Assembly: GCF_037975245.1 (NCBI RefSeq)
Contig: NC_092568.1
Location: 16,823,001 to 16,887,000, forward strand
Direction: 5' to 3'
Source: Apostichopus japonicus
Taxonomy: Eukaryota; Echinodermata; Holothuroidea; Aspidochirotida; Stichopodidae
DNA length: 64,000 nucleotides
The notes under the pieces are model-generated. The model searched no databases, was not told where the DNA came from, and was given only the letters and a program-made list of their open reading frames with translations. The translations under genes and the position numbers were made by a program. Positions 26,190-37,600 of the stretch are shown one piece after another; position 1 is the stretch's first letter; the number at the start of each line of letters is the position of its first letter.

Positions 26190-27340
26190 CACCAAAATGC
26201 TTGATTTACAGAACTTTCTGTAAAATTAATTAGACTTTTACATAAAATCATGTCATTTTTGTATATGACTGTTGTCCCTCATATGTTTTCAGAAATAATT
26301 AACACAGTTTGGAGGTTAGAACTCGCATCGGTCGCTGGATGTAAATGAAGGGCAAGTACGAACGATACTGTTCTGATATCAAATCAGTTCAACATACCGT
26401 ATGAATACACCGGTTAGATGATAATAGTTGATGGAGATTATGTCACACTTCACTTGTGTTTATATCTGATTATTTTCAGCTAAATCTGAAAATTTAACAT
26501 CAATTTCAATTTATTCATACTCTTATCTCAGTTTTGGTTTGTGTAACTTCCGTATCAGCAAAATACACAGTGAGCCAGACTTGAGTGGTAGGGGATATTA
26601 TATGGGTTCTGGTAGGGGTAGTGTTAGTGATGGTCTGGTTGAGGTTTAGTGGCAGGGATAATAATAAGGAATAAGGGTTTGGGGTGCTGCACATTCACAT
26701 TTTGTAGGTAACATTTTCAAGGTATTTCACGTACATACTTGTTCCCCTCTGACAGCAAGTCTCGGCGCTATGGAACAGTTTCTCTGGAAATGGATCTCCC
26801 TATAGTACCCAGTTACTCGAGTTGAGTTGCAACCGGCAACGTACGTATGGACGTGATCTGGCAAACACAATACAATGAAGCCTTTCACTTATCCCCCTTC
26901 TCCTTCTCTTTCTTCTAATACAGGCTCAATCTTCTTATCATCTTGTGTTTATCAAATTATTGAAGCAGGGGCAAATAGTCCCTTGACCCGACTCCTGTTT
27001 ACACCGCGGCATGCACTTATTTAGTATACTGGATTTCAATAATTCAGTTTGAAGTTCAAGTTGTCATGAAATTTAGGCGAAAGATATCAGCTATTGATAT
27101 GTCAAATAATACTTCCTGAAAAAAATTATCGTGCCCAAGATAAAGGTATTACAAATGTCCGATAACCAGCCATACGTCCGTCGTGAGAGAAATAAAGAAA
27201 CATCACTCGACTTATTTTTTCCACTTTATTATGTGGCCTGCAATTTAGGTAATCTTAGAGGTCTACTAATGTATCATACGGTCAATCAAAGCCAAGGACG
27301 ACACAGACAGAGGCCCGGGAACATGCGCCCCTCATCTGGG
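26190..27340. other. No gene seen; putative upstream region of the 26-kb exon
   Basis: AT-rich with no clear promoter motif. The 72-codon plus-strand frame at 27131-27349 ends at the edge of the inverted-repeat element at 27345 and is not supported. Confidence 0.35.
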
Positions 27341-27344
27341 ACAA

Positions 27345-27958
27345 ACTAAAACGAATGACAGCGAATGACCGAATGACAATTGACTTTGTACAGGGTAAAT
27401 TATCATTTGCGAATGACAGCGAATGACAGCATGACAGCGAATGACAACGAAGCAACGGTGGTGAGAAGAGATAGAATGAATAACGGAGTGGAGTAAATGC
27501 GGTTATTGGTTTTCTGCGCAAAAATGATTTGAGGAAAATCGCATGTTACGTGGTTGCAGGGTTTTTGGTGTAATTTACGGATAGAAACCACAGGGAAAGT
27601 TTTTGTGTGAGAATGCGCTTGAGTGCTGTGCTTTTTACCTCTGTAGATTTATATAGAAAGGTAACTGAAGCCGTTTCAAGATTATAGTATTGTTAGTTTC
27701 TAACAATTAATATCGAAAAAATGGCGTTAAATTTACTTTTTAAAATCAGACTTACAATATCGCTTGCTATAAGGTGCGTTTTTATCTTGTCCGTACTATA
27801 CTAGATCCGTAGATACCCACGAAGTCTGAACTTTGCTATCCAGTTGAAGCAAATGTCTGTGCTGTCATTACTGTCATTCGTTTTAGTTAACGCAATTTTT
27901 TAGTGTGTACAACATATTGTCATTCGTTACGTGTAACGCAATTGTCATTCGTTTTAGT
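27345..27958. mobile_element. Element with 16-bp terminal inverted repeats and subterminal repeats
   Basis: ACTAAAACGAATGACA at 27345-27360 has an exact inverted partner at 27943-27958, and a further inverted copy lies at 27872-27887. Just inside the left end, GCGAATGACAGC-like words are repeated five or six times (27359-27450). This resembles clustered subterminal transposase-binding repeats. No transposase is encoded in the 614 bp, and no convincing target-site duplication is visible. It is a non-autonomous DNA transposon candidate of unknown superfamily. Confidence 0.65.
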
Positions 27959-28459
27959 AACACTCCCCTCATCTTTGTGAAAATTCTGAATAATACCATT
28001 TTTCATAAATTACACGTGCCCTATATTTTTTTTAATGAATAATACCCGTTTCCATGTGTTTTGTTCATTACAAGTACTCCTTTGATTTATCCTTTTTATG
28101 TTAAAAGTGCCTTATTGTTTCATAAAAAGTGTCCAGGGGCTTGCACTGATTTCAAAATGTAATTTGGCAAGGGCCCTTTTGTTCAAGCAAATAGTGTAAT
28201 CTGTGGCGCGGAACGCAGACTGAGGATTCATTTCGTCGGAAAGTTTTGAACTAATATTGTGGATTTCCTAATTAAATCTAAATCACTTGTCTGACGGGCT
28301 GCCTCTCAAAGTTGTTATCCTCTTCCGCCGCCCCTGCTCAAACTGCGGCAAGTATGCCATTGCCGCCATGGGACACTAACTTTCCAACGAAAAAAAACCC
28401 AGAGGAGCGTCACTATGTGGGAGTGTGTGGCTTATTCTGCTGCAGACAATTGTGAATTT

Positions 28460-28745
28460 TTATCTAATAAGTGTTACATTTCATCTCGAAGTATCGACGT
28501 GTTTTCATGTATCGCGAGTTTTTATGCCGAAACGTAGACCTTTTACTTCGAAATACCGACATCATCTCGAAAATTTGTCGTTTCATGTCGAAAATTCGAT
28601 GTGTTATTTTTTTTTGCTTTGCTAAATATACCGTAGTTATAGCTGAATATGTCCACTTTTTTGAATAACATATTGACAGTTTATCTTGAATTTGAGGTCT
28701 TAACTCGCAAGTTCGAAGCTTCATCTCAAAACTTTTTGAGATTAT
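28460..28745. repeat. Degenerate repeats of TCATCTCGAAA-like words
   Basis: TTTCATCTCGAA, ACATCATCTCGAAAA, TTTCATGTCGAAAA and CTTCATCTCAAAA recur every 25-90 bp, interspersed with CGAAATACCGAC-type words. This produces open frames on both strands that are repeat by-products. The pattern resembles old simple-repeat-derived satellite. Confidence 0.55.
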
Positions 28746-29419
28746 AATTGAATCACTTGCTTGTTAAATTTGTCTATAGGCATCATCCATGAGTAGGAAT
28801 TTTTCGTTTATGGGAAATTCGAGACTATTTGTCAGAACAGAGCTTTTTTGTCGGGCAAACATGAAACCAATTTAAAAAGCCGAAGTTCTCATGAAATCCA
28901 TTCCCTGTCGCTTTCTGGTAGCATACCCCCATTAAAAGACTCATTGACTTAAACACTAAATCACAAAAGTAATGTGGTCTCTAAGTTTAGATAGTTCTCA
29001 CTAGCTAAACGCTACCCATCACTGGATAGCTGACAAGTTAGCCTTTCATGGCACCATCAATTTTCCGTACCATGACCGCGCGGATGTTTTACTATCAGAG
29101 CCTGAAGTTTTCGTCACTTGTAAACAAACCGCTTCACTTAGCGGTTAAGAAATGTTCGTACGCTGCCCCTGGAAGGCCTAAAGGGGTCTAAAATTGCCTC
29201 AATTGACCCATTTTTTGCACCACATGTAGTTCCATTCAAGCTCTTCATCATGCAAGCCACAACAAACCAGATCCTGATTGATAAACGGTCAAAAAAGATG
29301 TTCACCTTCTGCTTTTTGGTACTTTTCCTGAGATAGGAGAACATTCGGGCGGATTGATATAGACGCTAATAGGAGTACGCCACCCTCTGGTTTGTATCAC
29401 ATGAAATCCTAGTTATACG

Positions 29420-29458
29420 CACTGATCTGTACACTATCTGTTATTGTACAGATCAGTG
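29420..29458. repeat. Perfect 13-bp-stem hairpin within copy A
   Basis: CACTGATCTGTAC at 29420-29432 and its exact complement GTACAGATCAGTG at 29446-29458 are separated by 13 bases. The 59-kb copy lacks this segment, so it is an insertion or local inversion-duplication specific to this copy. Confidence 0.9.
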
Positions 29459-29543
29459 GTTATACGGTATGCGGGTGCTGTGGGTTTATGACTGGCGCCC
29501 CAACAGAAAAGCAATGGCTATTTAGGGATCACCACCAACCCGA

Positions 29544-29620
29544 GGGGCTGGTTATCTCAGTTGGAAGAGCACTTGGCTTGTAATCCACAGGTATTCTGGT
29601 TTGATCCCGTAATTGTTAGC
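29544..29620 (+). pseudogene. tRNA-like module (anticodon loop CTTGTAA, tRNA-Thr type)
   Basis: It contains a B-box-like GGTTTGATCCC and an A-box-like GGTTATCTCAGTTGGAAGAG, with the anticodon-loop string CTTGTAA (UGU, threonine). The acceptor stem and the anticodon stem do not pair well, so I do not consider it a working tRNA gene. It is embedded in a larger repeat, as in a tRNA-derived SINE. Confidence 0.6.
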
Positions 29621-30053
29621 GATAAATGTCTTTGCTTCTCTTTCATTGTCTGAAATTTCCCCGTCAGTTTTTCATTATTCATTTACTTATAGAATTGTAC
29701 ATAGAAGCAAACTCGTCTTCTTTAGGGGAGCAAGTTAGGAAAGTGTAAGGAGGGGAAGTGTTGGGGGGGGGGGGTGAGGATTGTTACGATCAGTGCATTG
29801 TGTGGTCAGCCTGATGATTGCTATTATTGTTAAGTAAAACTATCTACGTATATTGTTTCTTCTGCTAGCAATTTCAATTCTATCAAAACAATCACATTTT
29901 AACAGCAACAAACTGAAATGGATTATGTAGATCAAACTGGAGATAAAAAACGAACTTTGCTTATAGTAAAGGAATATCCTGTATTGATGCTGTGTTTGTA
30001 CTAATCCAAGGTATTGTTTCATATTTGAATAAATAAGGAAACAACTATATCAA

Positions 30054-30985
30054 AAGTACTTTTCCTCGACTTTTCTAGTACTTTCAACACAGTATTGCCA
30101 AATCAATTATTAAGAGATCTGTCGACATTAATAAATGAGCCTCGGCCTATTTGCTGGCTTGAGAAATTTCTACATGGATGGATATTGCGAGTAAAAGCTG
30201 GATGAGGGGTTTTCGGAATTTTCTAGTTGGTGGTGCCACAGGGAGGTCAGAGATCTGCTTTACTATTTAAGATAATTCACAGATGAAATCAAGTCATATG
30301 AATTTATTTCGGTCATAAAGTATCCTGATGATACTGCACTGTCGTGAAAAAAATATCAACAAATACCTTTACCAGGGATCATCTAAACTATCAACAGGTC
30401 GTAAATGATTTAGTATATGAGAATTTATTACTAAATACCCCAAAATCAAAGGAAATGTGTTTTGCAAGCATAAATATCAAACACAAAGGCCTGCAATCGT
30501 ACAAAAGTTATGAAATTACGATTGTGACTACATACGGGGGGGGGGGGGGGTCCGATGTTGAACACACTTCCAAAAACCAACTATTTAGGGTCATGTATAT
30601 AGATGACAAAATGACCTTTACTTCTCACATATCCAATGTTACGAGCAAACTATGTTATATATTGTGTCATTTTTTTTCTATTAAGAATGGTAGGGAAAGT
30701 GATTTTAAATCTGTCATTCTCCGACATCTCTTTCATGTAGTGCTAGTCTGGTATCATTTTATTTTGCAAAAAGATAAGGATGGAATTGCACAGTTTTGAA
30801 AGTACATGTCAAAGGTTCTTCACTTAGGTTATCAATTATATGAAGAAAACTGTGAACGCCTCTGCTAGAGCAGAATTTATAAGAATGGCCACAAATTGGT
30901 TTTTATGATGATCAGAATCACCCCTTGCCTGCCTCCATAAAGAGTCTTAACATACAATCAAACAGAAAGCTAAGAAATCCTAATA
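30054..30985 (+). pseudogene. Decayed non-LTR retrotransposon reverse transcriptase (CR1/Rex-like)
   Basis: Frames broken by stops and shifts retain reverse-transcriptase landmarks in order: LDFSSTFNTVLPNQLL (usual FLDFSSAFNT), a catalytic-box remnant IKYPDDTAL (usual Y-A-D-D), then ENLLLNTPKSKEM (usual NNLLLN..KTKEM), and MYIDDKMTFTSHISNVTSK (usual LDDKLSF..HI..V). A long poly-G tract at 30537-30550 interrupts the coding frame. There is no endonuclease domain, so the copy is 5'-truncated. Several stops and the Y-P-D-D substitution indicate a dead element. Confidence 0.85.
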
Positions 30986-31240
30986 TTTTCGCCAAAGTAC
31001 AGCATAAAGTGGTTTAAGAATACCTTTGTTTTCTAGAACTGCAATTTTTTTATCAATCGAAAAACTGAAATGAATTGTTACAGTTTTAATATTTTCTTTG
31101 AACTAACATCTTCTATATATTATTTTAATATTGTATTTTGTTAATCCTATTCATAGATACTTTAATATTTATTCTGGAACAGATTGAAATTCAAACTGAA
31201 ATAGAAATGAACCATTTGTTCCTTCTTTGTGACCACATTA
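30986..31240. other. AT-rich spacer between retroelement remnant and 91-bp array
   Basis: No feature seen. It could be the 3' untranslated part of the decayed retrotransposon. Confidence 0.4.
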
Positions 31241-31877
31241 CAGGCGGTCTCAAGACGAGTGCCGGATACGATCCCTGGCTATTCCGCTAGAAATGGACTT
31301 GGATACTACAATCCTGTGGTTAAATCCGTCCCAGGCGGTCTCAAGACGAGTGCCGGATACGATCCCTGGCTATTCCGCTAGAAATGGACTTGGATACTAC
31401 AATCCTGTGGTTAAATCCGTCCCAGGCGGTCTCAAGACGAGTGCCGGATACGATCCCTGGCTATTCCGCTAGAAATGGACTTGAATACTACAATCCTGTG
31501 GTTAAATCCGTCCCAGGCGGTCTCAAGACGAGTGCCGGATACAATCCCTGGCTATTCCGCTAGAAATGGACTTGAATACTACAATCCTATGGTTAAATCC
31601 GTCCCAGGCGGTCTCAAGACGAGTGCCGGATACGATCCCTGGCTATTCCGCTAGAAATGGACTTGGATACTACAATCCTGTGGTTAAATCCCTCCCAGGC
31701 GGTCTCAAGACGAGTGCCGGATACGATCCCTGGCTATTCCGCTGGAAATGGACTTGAATACTACAATCTTGTGTTTAAATCCGTCCCAGGTGATCTCAAG
31801 ACGAGTGCCGGATACGATCCCTGGCTATTCCGCTGGAAATGGACTTGAATACTACAATCTTGTGTTTAAATCCCTCC
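31241..31877. repeat. 91-bp tandem array, seven full units
   Basis: The unit starts CAGGCGGTCTCAAGACGAGT and runs through GCCGGATACGATCCCTGGCT and AAATGGACTTG(A/G)ATACTACAAT. The span of 637 bp equals exactly seven units. The first six are nearly identical and the seventh is slightly diverged (AGGTGATCTC). 91 is not a multiple of 3, so the open frames in it change with each unit and do not encode a repeat protein. Confidence 0.97.
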
Positions 31878-31969
31878 GGTAAAAGAACAATTTCTTTAAT
31901 ACAAGAATTTGCACAAAAATAAACAAAAGTCATTCTTAACATTCAATTTCATTCTGTTAAACAAACCAT

Positions 31970-32204
31970 TCATTTAGGGACTGTAGTATGAACTTTGCTA
32001 TTAGAATAACAGACACCAGGTTCTGACGACCATTGACAACCATTTTCTACAGACCCAATGGAAGTAATTTGTTCATCAATATTTATTATAGTCAATTCAG
32101 TTTTGAGAACCATCTTTAAAACATAAATAGAACTATCCCTATGCCATATGTAAACACAGCCACCTAACTGCTTTGTATGAGCCAAAGAGTGAAGCATTGT
32201 GGTT
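31970..32204 (-). CDS. Candidate terminal coding exon of an unrecognised gene
   Basis: On the minus strand a pyrimidine-rich tract (CTTCACTCTTTCCTGTTTTG) precedes an AG at 32206-32205 (or 32212-32211). An open frame then runs to TGA at 31972-31970. The peptide includes LGGCVYIWHRDSSIYVLKM and INIDEQITSIGSVENG, which looks like strands of a beta-propeller, though I cannot assign a family. An ATTAAA poly(A) signal lies about 75 bp beyond the stop (near 31893). The gene would be on the same strand as TRAPPC6 and downstream of it. No partner exon was found with confidence. Confidence 0.4.
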
Positions 32205-32210
32205 CTAAGT

Positions 32211-34600
32211 CTTTGTAATTTCCCAGGTGAGAAACAAAACAGGAAAGAGTGAAGGAGATTCTGTTGCACAATCTATTGTATGTTTAATATTTTTGTTAAT
32301 TTCATGTTTATGCCACGTTTAAAGGTTTATTTACGGATAAAATTATGACAACGGATCATATCAAATATCCACCTACACAGGATGTTGGTACCACAACCAT
32401 GATAACAAACTTGGAAATTTGCTAGTTGTTGAAGCAATAAGTAAAAAAGACCTACCAAAGAGACATTATTAAAAAACCAATCAGAACCCAAAATAGATAT
32501 CTCAAAGAGATATGATCAAAGTACAGAGTAGGTTCACCTATACCGAGAGACATTCATTAAACCATGTCTTAAAGCCAAGGCTCACATGCTGTTTCTTTAT
32601 ACTCAATATTTGAACAAATTCAACAGACTTATTGTACATCATTGTAATAACAAAACACTTCATTCATGACAGAGGTTCCTCTGACTCTCACAAATTAATC
32701 GGCTAAATCCTCAAATTTGCAAAACTTAGATTAGTTTCTCCAATTCTAAGCCTTTAGGATGCTTAAAATAGCTCATTTGAAACCCATCCTATCAATATTA
32801 TGATTATGTATGAACACTGCCTCTTTATCAAGCTTTTTTTCTCAAACACTTTGAACACCAGTGAAAGAAAGGAACATTCCAAATCACAAACCAGAAATAC
32901 CAAATTCAAAGCAATGAAGCTCCTGGCTTTTTTCCCATTTTTATAACTGGCAAGCTACTGGTTTTAAGGCAGATAGTTTAATGTTGCATCACACTTTCAC
33001 CCTGTGTGACTACAGTTTGATACTAGACAGGGTACAAATCATGCAGTCAGTGTAAGGAGGCAGGTAAGCAACAAGCAATCACACAATGTTAATGGATGCG
33101 ACCCATGATATCAGTTGGGCAGACTGCAGGAGGTACATGTTTGGAGAGTAGCAGTAATTGTGGTAAGGCAGTCTCAGTGACAAATGAGCACACATACATC
33201 ATCACAATATGGTGATTGTGCATCTCTTCAAATGAATTCCAAAATGTGTTTTTTTTTTAATGTCAAGAAAAGAAATATGACTGACATACAACGATCATTC
33301 TCTTTCTCATAAAAACTGTGATAAATGTCCATCTTGTAACTTTGAAGCCATTAAAGACCTCTCATATTCTCTTTTATGATCAGCTTTATGGAAGGCATGT
33401 TAAAATGTCAACACACCTCTACAATCACCCCTTTACAGAAATGAGTCAAATACTGTAATGTAGCCCTCATGATTTTTTTCATAACCCCATTTGCCCATTT
33501 CACAATACCCAACTATAGCTTAATTTGTTCTTTTGAATAGTTACACTGGAGAAACAGCTGTGACCCTTGTATACAACTAGACACGATTGCTAAATAAAAT
33601 AATTGGCAAAATTTCCTTTCGCATCCACCATTAACAGACAAGAATTCTAGGATCCTGAGTAACTATAAATAAACCATCATGAAGTCACAGACACTTAGTG
33701 ACTACAGAGTAACAAAACCTTGCCACCAGCTGAACTTCTCTCATGTCATCAATGACTACCCTTTAACACTCAATCTGAACTGATCATGACATACATGTGT
33801 GACATTCATCTTTCCCAGGTATGTGTCATCTACTATAAAATTCTAGCTAAAATCCCTTGACATGGATACATATCCTATGTCAACTCCAAATGCAACAAAG
33901 GTATTTCTCATTTTATAATCAATGCATTATTAGGGTTTCCAGGCTTTCCAGGCCTTAACTTCAGAGCAAATACATGTCATGACTTTTCCAATTCTTTTCC
34001 TTTAATACACAAATTATCAAATTTAATCACCTTATTGACAGGAATTCTATGATTGTCAAGTGTTACCTTTTGGTTAACAGTACACTATAGATTTTAAATT
34101 GTTAGTGAATTATCCATCAAGATTTTTATTATACAATCTAGTCAAAAGGTTCTCATAATCGGTGTGCTTGAAGCTTTTAGCAAATTTCTGAATTTTTTCA
34201 AGCCTTGAAGCTATTTTCCTTCAACATCATCTCCCTTCCATGGTACTCCATGATAGCATGAACGACAACAACATGTTTTCTGAGCAAGGAATAACGCAGC
34301 CTGGCATATTGATGGTTAGTATCTCTGATAACATGTGATATATAATGTGAAACGTTGATCTCTGCTAACTGTGTACTGTGAGAGGCAGGCGTACAGCTAT
34401 CCACATTCGGCCACCACAGTGCAAATATTTCATAGTACAGCTTCACAGGGATATAGATGCAGCTCTCAACACAGGCAGATGAAATATACACTCCTTGATA
34501 TGCACCGATGTTGAGAATCAAAGCTGGTTTAGTAGCTGAGCTATAAACGATGTTATTGCACCCTCCCAGATGTTTGGCGTTTCCGACTCCTCGCGGCGAA
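32211..34600. other. No confident gene; intergenic or intron
   Basis: AT-rich. A 107-codon minus-strand frame at 34198-34521, just past the TRAPPC6 stop, probably lies in its 3' untranslated region. I see no domain in it. Confidence 0.4.
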
Positions 34601-34605
34601 CAAAA

Positions 34606-34637
34606 TTATGTCTTTGGGATCATTATTTGAAATTTAC
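34606..34637 (-). CDS. TRAPPC6B: TRAPPC6 exon 5 (residues 146-155 and stop)
   Basis: The acceptor CTTCAATGTGCAG precedes GTAAATTTC. The split codon T+GT gives Cys, then KFQIMIPKT and TAA at 34608-34606. This matches the CKFQVMIQ tail of mammalian TRAPPC6B. Confidence 0.9.
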
Positions 34638-37600
34638 CTGCACATTGAAGAGAAAGAAAACGAACACTTAAAATGCAACAATTAGAAAGGGTACAAAAGT
34701 CAATATTCTTGAAAGGTCTTGTACCTCATCAGTATTCATTCTTAAATGTCCTCCTTGTCTTCTGACTGCAATTAGTCTTAGCAATTTCTCAGAGCCAACA
34801 CCTGGAGAAATTACCACATTTTTGTATACATGGTCTAGAAACAAGGGAAGGTTGATCAAGCAAAGTGTTTCATGAATCACAACAAGATAACTCAAAGTCC
34901 AAATTTGTTGTTATTGGTTTATCCCCTAACCACTGCTACAATTTGTTGCCAGTTTCCCTAAAATGTTTCCCAACCCACAAAATATTACTTGTATGACTTT
35001 GTTTTACACTAAGATTGCAATCGATCCAACTAAGGGAAGCCTACAGACTTTTAGTTTCCAGAAATGAAAGTTTAATAAAACATTGATTTCTTTGGTCAGC
35101 AAAATTTTCCGTTTACAATTACTTAAACGGGAAAAACTTGTCCCTCCTTGTGTGAATGGTAATGGGCATTCAGTATCATCACATAAGCATCAGAAAAAGT
35201 AAACAAATCAATTCCAAAACAAATGACTCAATGAGTGGTAATTTATGCAAGGCTGGATAAAATGAAAATGACTCTTGAGAGTGAAAGGCAGGAAGACCAT
35301 GACAGCTTCAAAACTGCTTGCAGATAGTTACTTATCCTCTGACTTATCCTTTCATTTCCATACTTCTCCTACTTTGGGGAATCTGTTGCATTCAAGATCA
35401 ACTTGTTTAAATGCAGACACATGAACGTGATTACAACTTAAACAGCCCCAGTGTATTCTCATTAGATCCACTCATATTTACATGCTAAATTAGATTATCA
35501 AAGAATATAAACAATTGTATAATTTCATCTCCTTTTATAATAATGCACACAGCTGGTACTTAGCCTGATCCTTTTAATGACAAAACCATCATCTTCTGTC
35601 CAGAATTTTTTTTTGCAAATGAGGATAGGCTAGGTCACACCTGCTATGCTAGAGCTGGGTTTATTTTTGGTAAATTTGTTAAAACTTGTAAGATGTAATG
35701 TTACATTTCTTCAGATGTTAATGCAACAATCTCTTATGTGTGTACATGCATTTTTGTAGCAGCCAGCAAAAGTGATGCTTACAAATTACAACCTGTTTTA
35801 TGACCACTAATGGCCTCACATGATGGAAACGAAGCCAGTACTCACACAGTTGACATTTATTGCATAAACTGCTCAATACAAGTCATTTTGACATGTAAAC
35901 TTTGGAAATATATTTCCATGTAAACTATATATTTATATATTACATATTTCCATGTAAACTATTTGGAAATATATTTCCATTCAAAACAGATCAAGAACAA
36001 CTTCCTTGCAAGTAAACTGGGATATTCTATTATTATTTATCCAACCAGTCCACCACTCTAAGAAATTAACTAACTTTAACTCTGGAATTTATTCTAAAGT
36101 TTGCATGACTTGTAGATTCCCCCCTGTTGAAAATGTCTCTCTTATCTGCATTATAAAAGTTTTGGTTGCCATCTCTGAAATGAGATTATGGAATGTTGCA
36201 CAATTATGAACATTACACACTGGTGCAAGTGCCGATGCGACTCATTTTGTGTGTAAGAAGTATGCGCGCCACATATTTAGGCATTACAACAAGAGATAAT
36301 AATCACTCATCTTACATGATGGCATGCTGCTGACTTCTGCTGTGACCACTGAGTTAATGCCAAAACTTGCTAGAGCACCTCTGACCAAACCACACGTATA
36401 TGCTAAGTACTGTAAGAGAGGAAAAAGAGAGATAGATGGACCTAAGTGAAGCATATCTCATGAACACATATTGTACACATATAAAGCAATATGAACACAT
36501 ATTATACACATATAAAGCAATATGAACACATTACAGTGTTTTCTGAATATTGATTTTAAAAGTAATCTAGTGGGTATCACTCTCATTGGTTGTAATAATT
36601 AGAAGTGCCCCCTTCGCTCGGTTGTGATGCCAACTCATCATATTTTACAGGAAGAATCTGTAGTTCTGTACAGACTTAAGAGGAAACGGGCATGACTGTA
36701 CAAGTTTGTCTAACCTTATGGTTGGCGAGTGCACCGTATGTAATTGCTATCATTTAATGTCATTCTTGGGCGATGAAGAATTAATTGTACTGGCAGGGAG
36801 TGGCCAACCAACTCAACTTGAAGAACACTGTATTTTGTATTATTCCTGATGTCACACAGATACACTGATTCAAATCCACCTCTTGGCCAACGGGACTGTC
36901 CAGCCACGACTAAAATCGACAGAGGGCACTGTCTCATCGGTCCTTTCTAGTTCCACAAACTTGGCAGGCTGCAGTCTCTGACAGCAGGTCATACGGGTAC
37001 AGTGAGTTGACCACTAGTAGTATATATAATTTCATTTGTAACTATTAAAGAACGCAAACTTTTGATAAATAGTTTCCAGCTAAACTAAACTGTTTTTTAA
37101 CACCTTAACTTAAAGCACTATTTTCGTTTGGCCAGACTGCACGGGGTGGAATCTTGACCTAGTCGATCACGAAGCTCATCTTTGCGCAACTTCATCTGGT
37201 ATGCACACATGCTTGTGAACGCTCGACAGGAATGTTTTGCTTTAATTCAGAGATCTATTACAAGTGTACATAACACGCATTAGGACCCGATATGTCGGTG
37301 CCCTTTTTTAATGTTACTTATCCAATCTTATCAAGTCATCATTATGAAGTTCTTCTTATAGCTATCACTCCAACATCTACTAATGCTCATCAAGGATGAT
37401 GTCACTGATTAATTAACAATGCTCCTGTACAGGTTTGCAATCTTTTAATCCAGCAGCGCCTGCTGCTACTGATGCTCGGAGTTGATTAGATCAAGTGTTT
37501 AACGATACTGTTCTGGAATGTCATCTCACCTTGGGTGCTGATTCCAGGTACTGATCACCTGCTGACATGTGAGTGAGAAGTTTGAATCTGGAATCCAGGA

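Larger units (their letters stand above)
29385..29650 (+). repeat. Repeat family carrying a tRNA-like module, copy A
   Basis: About 260 bp align with the reverse complement of 59060-59281. Shared blocks in order are TTGTATCA.ATGAAA, GGTTA.AC.GTATGC.GGT, GACTGGCGCCCC, GGGATCACCACCA, a tRNA-like segment, and TAGC.ATAAA..TCTTTGCT. Homology extends about 150 bp upstream of the tRNA-like part. This copy has an extra 13-bp stem hairpin at 29420-29458. Confidence 0.85.

Noticed and set aside
28425-28724. Overlapping open frames on both strands
   Set aside because: They follow the degenerate TCATCTCGAA repeat and are self-complementary in pattern; no gene-like features.
31566-31848. Two 63-codon frames with AVSRRVPDTIPGYSA
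   Set aside because: By-products of the 91-bp tandem array.
34198-34521. 107-codon minus-strand frame just downstream of the TRAPPC6 stop
   Set aside because: Most likely the TRAPPC6 3' untranslated region; no clear acceptor and no domain.
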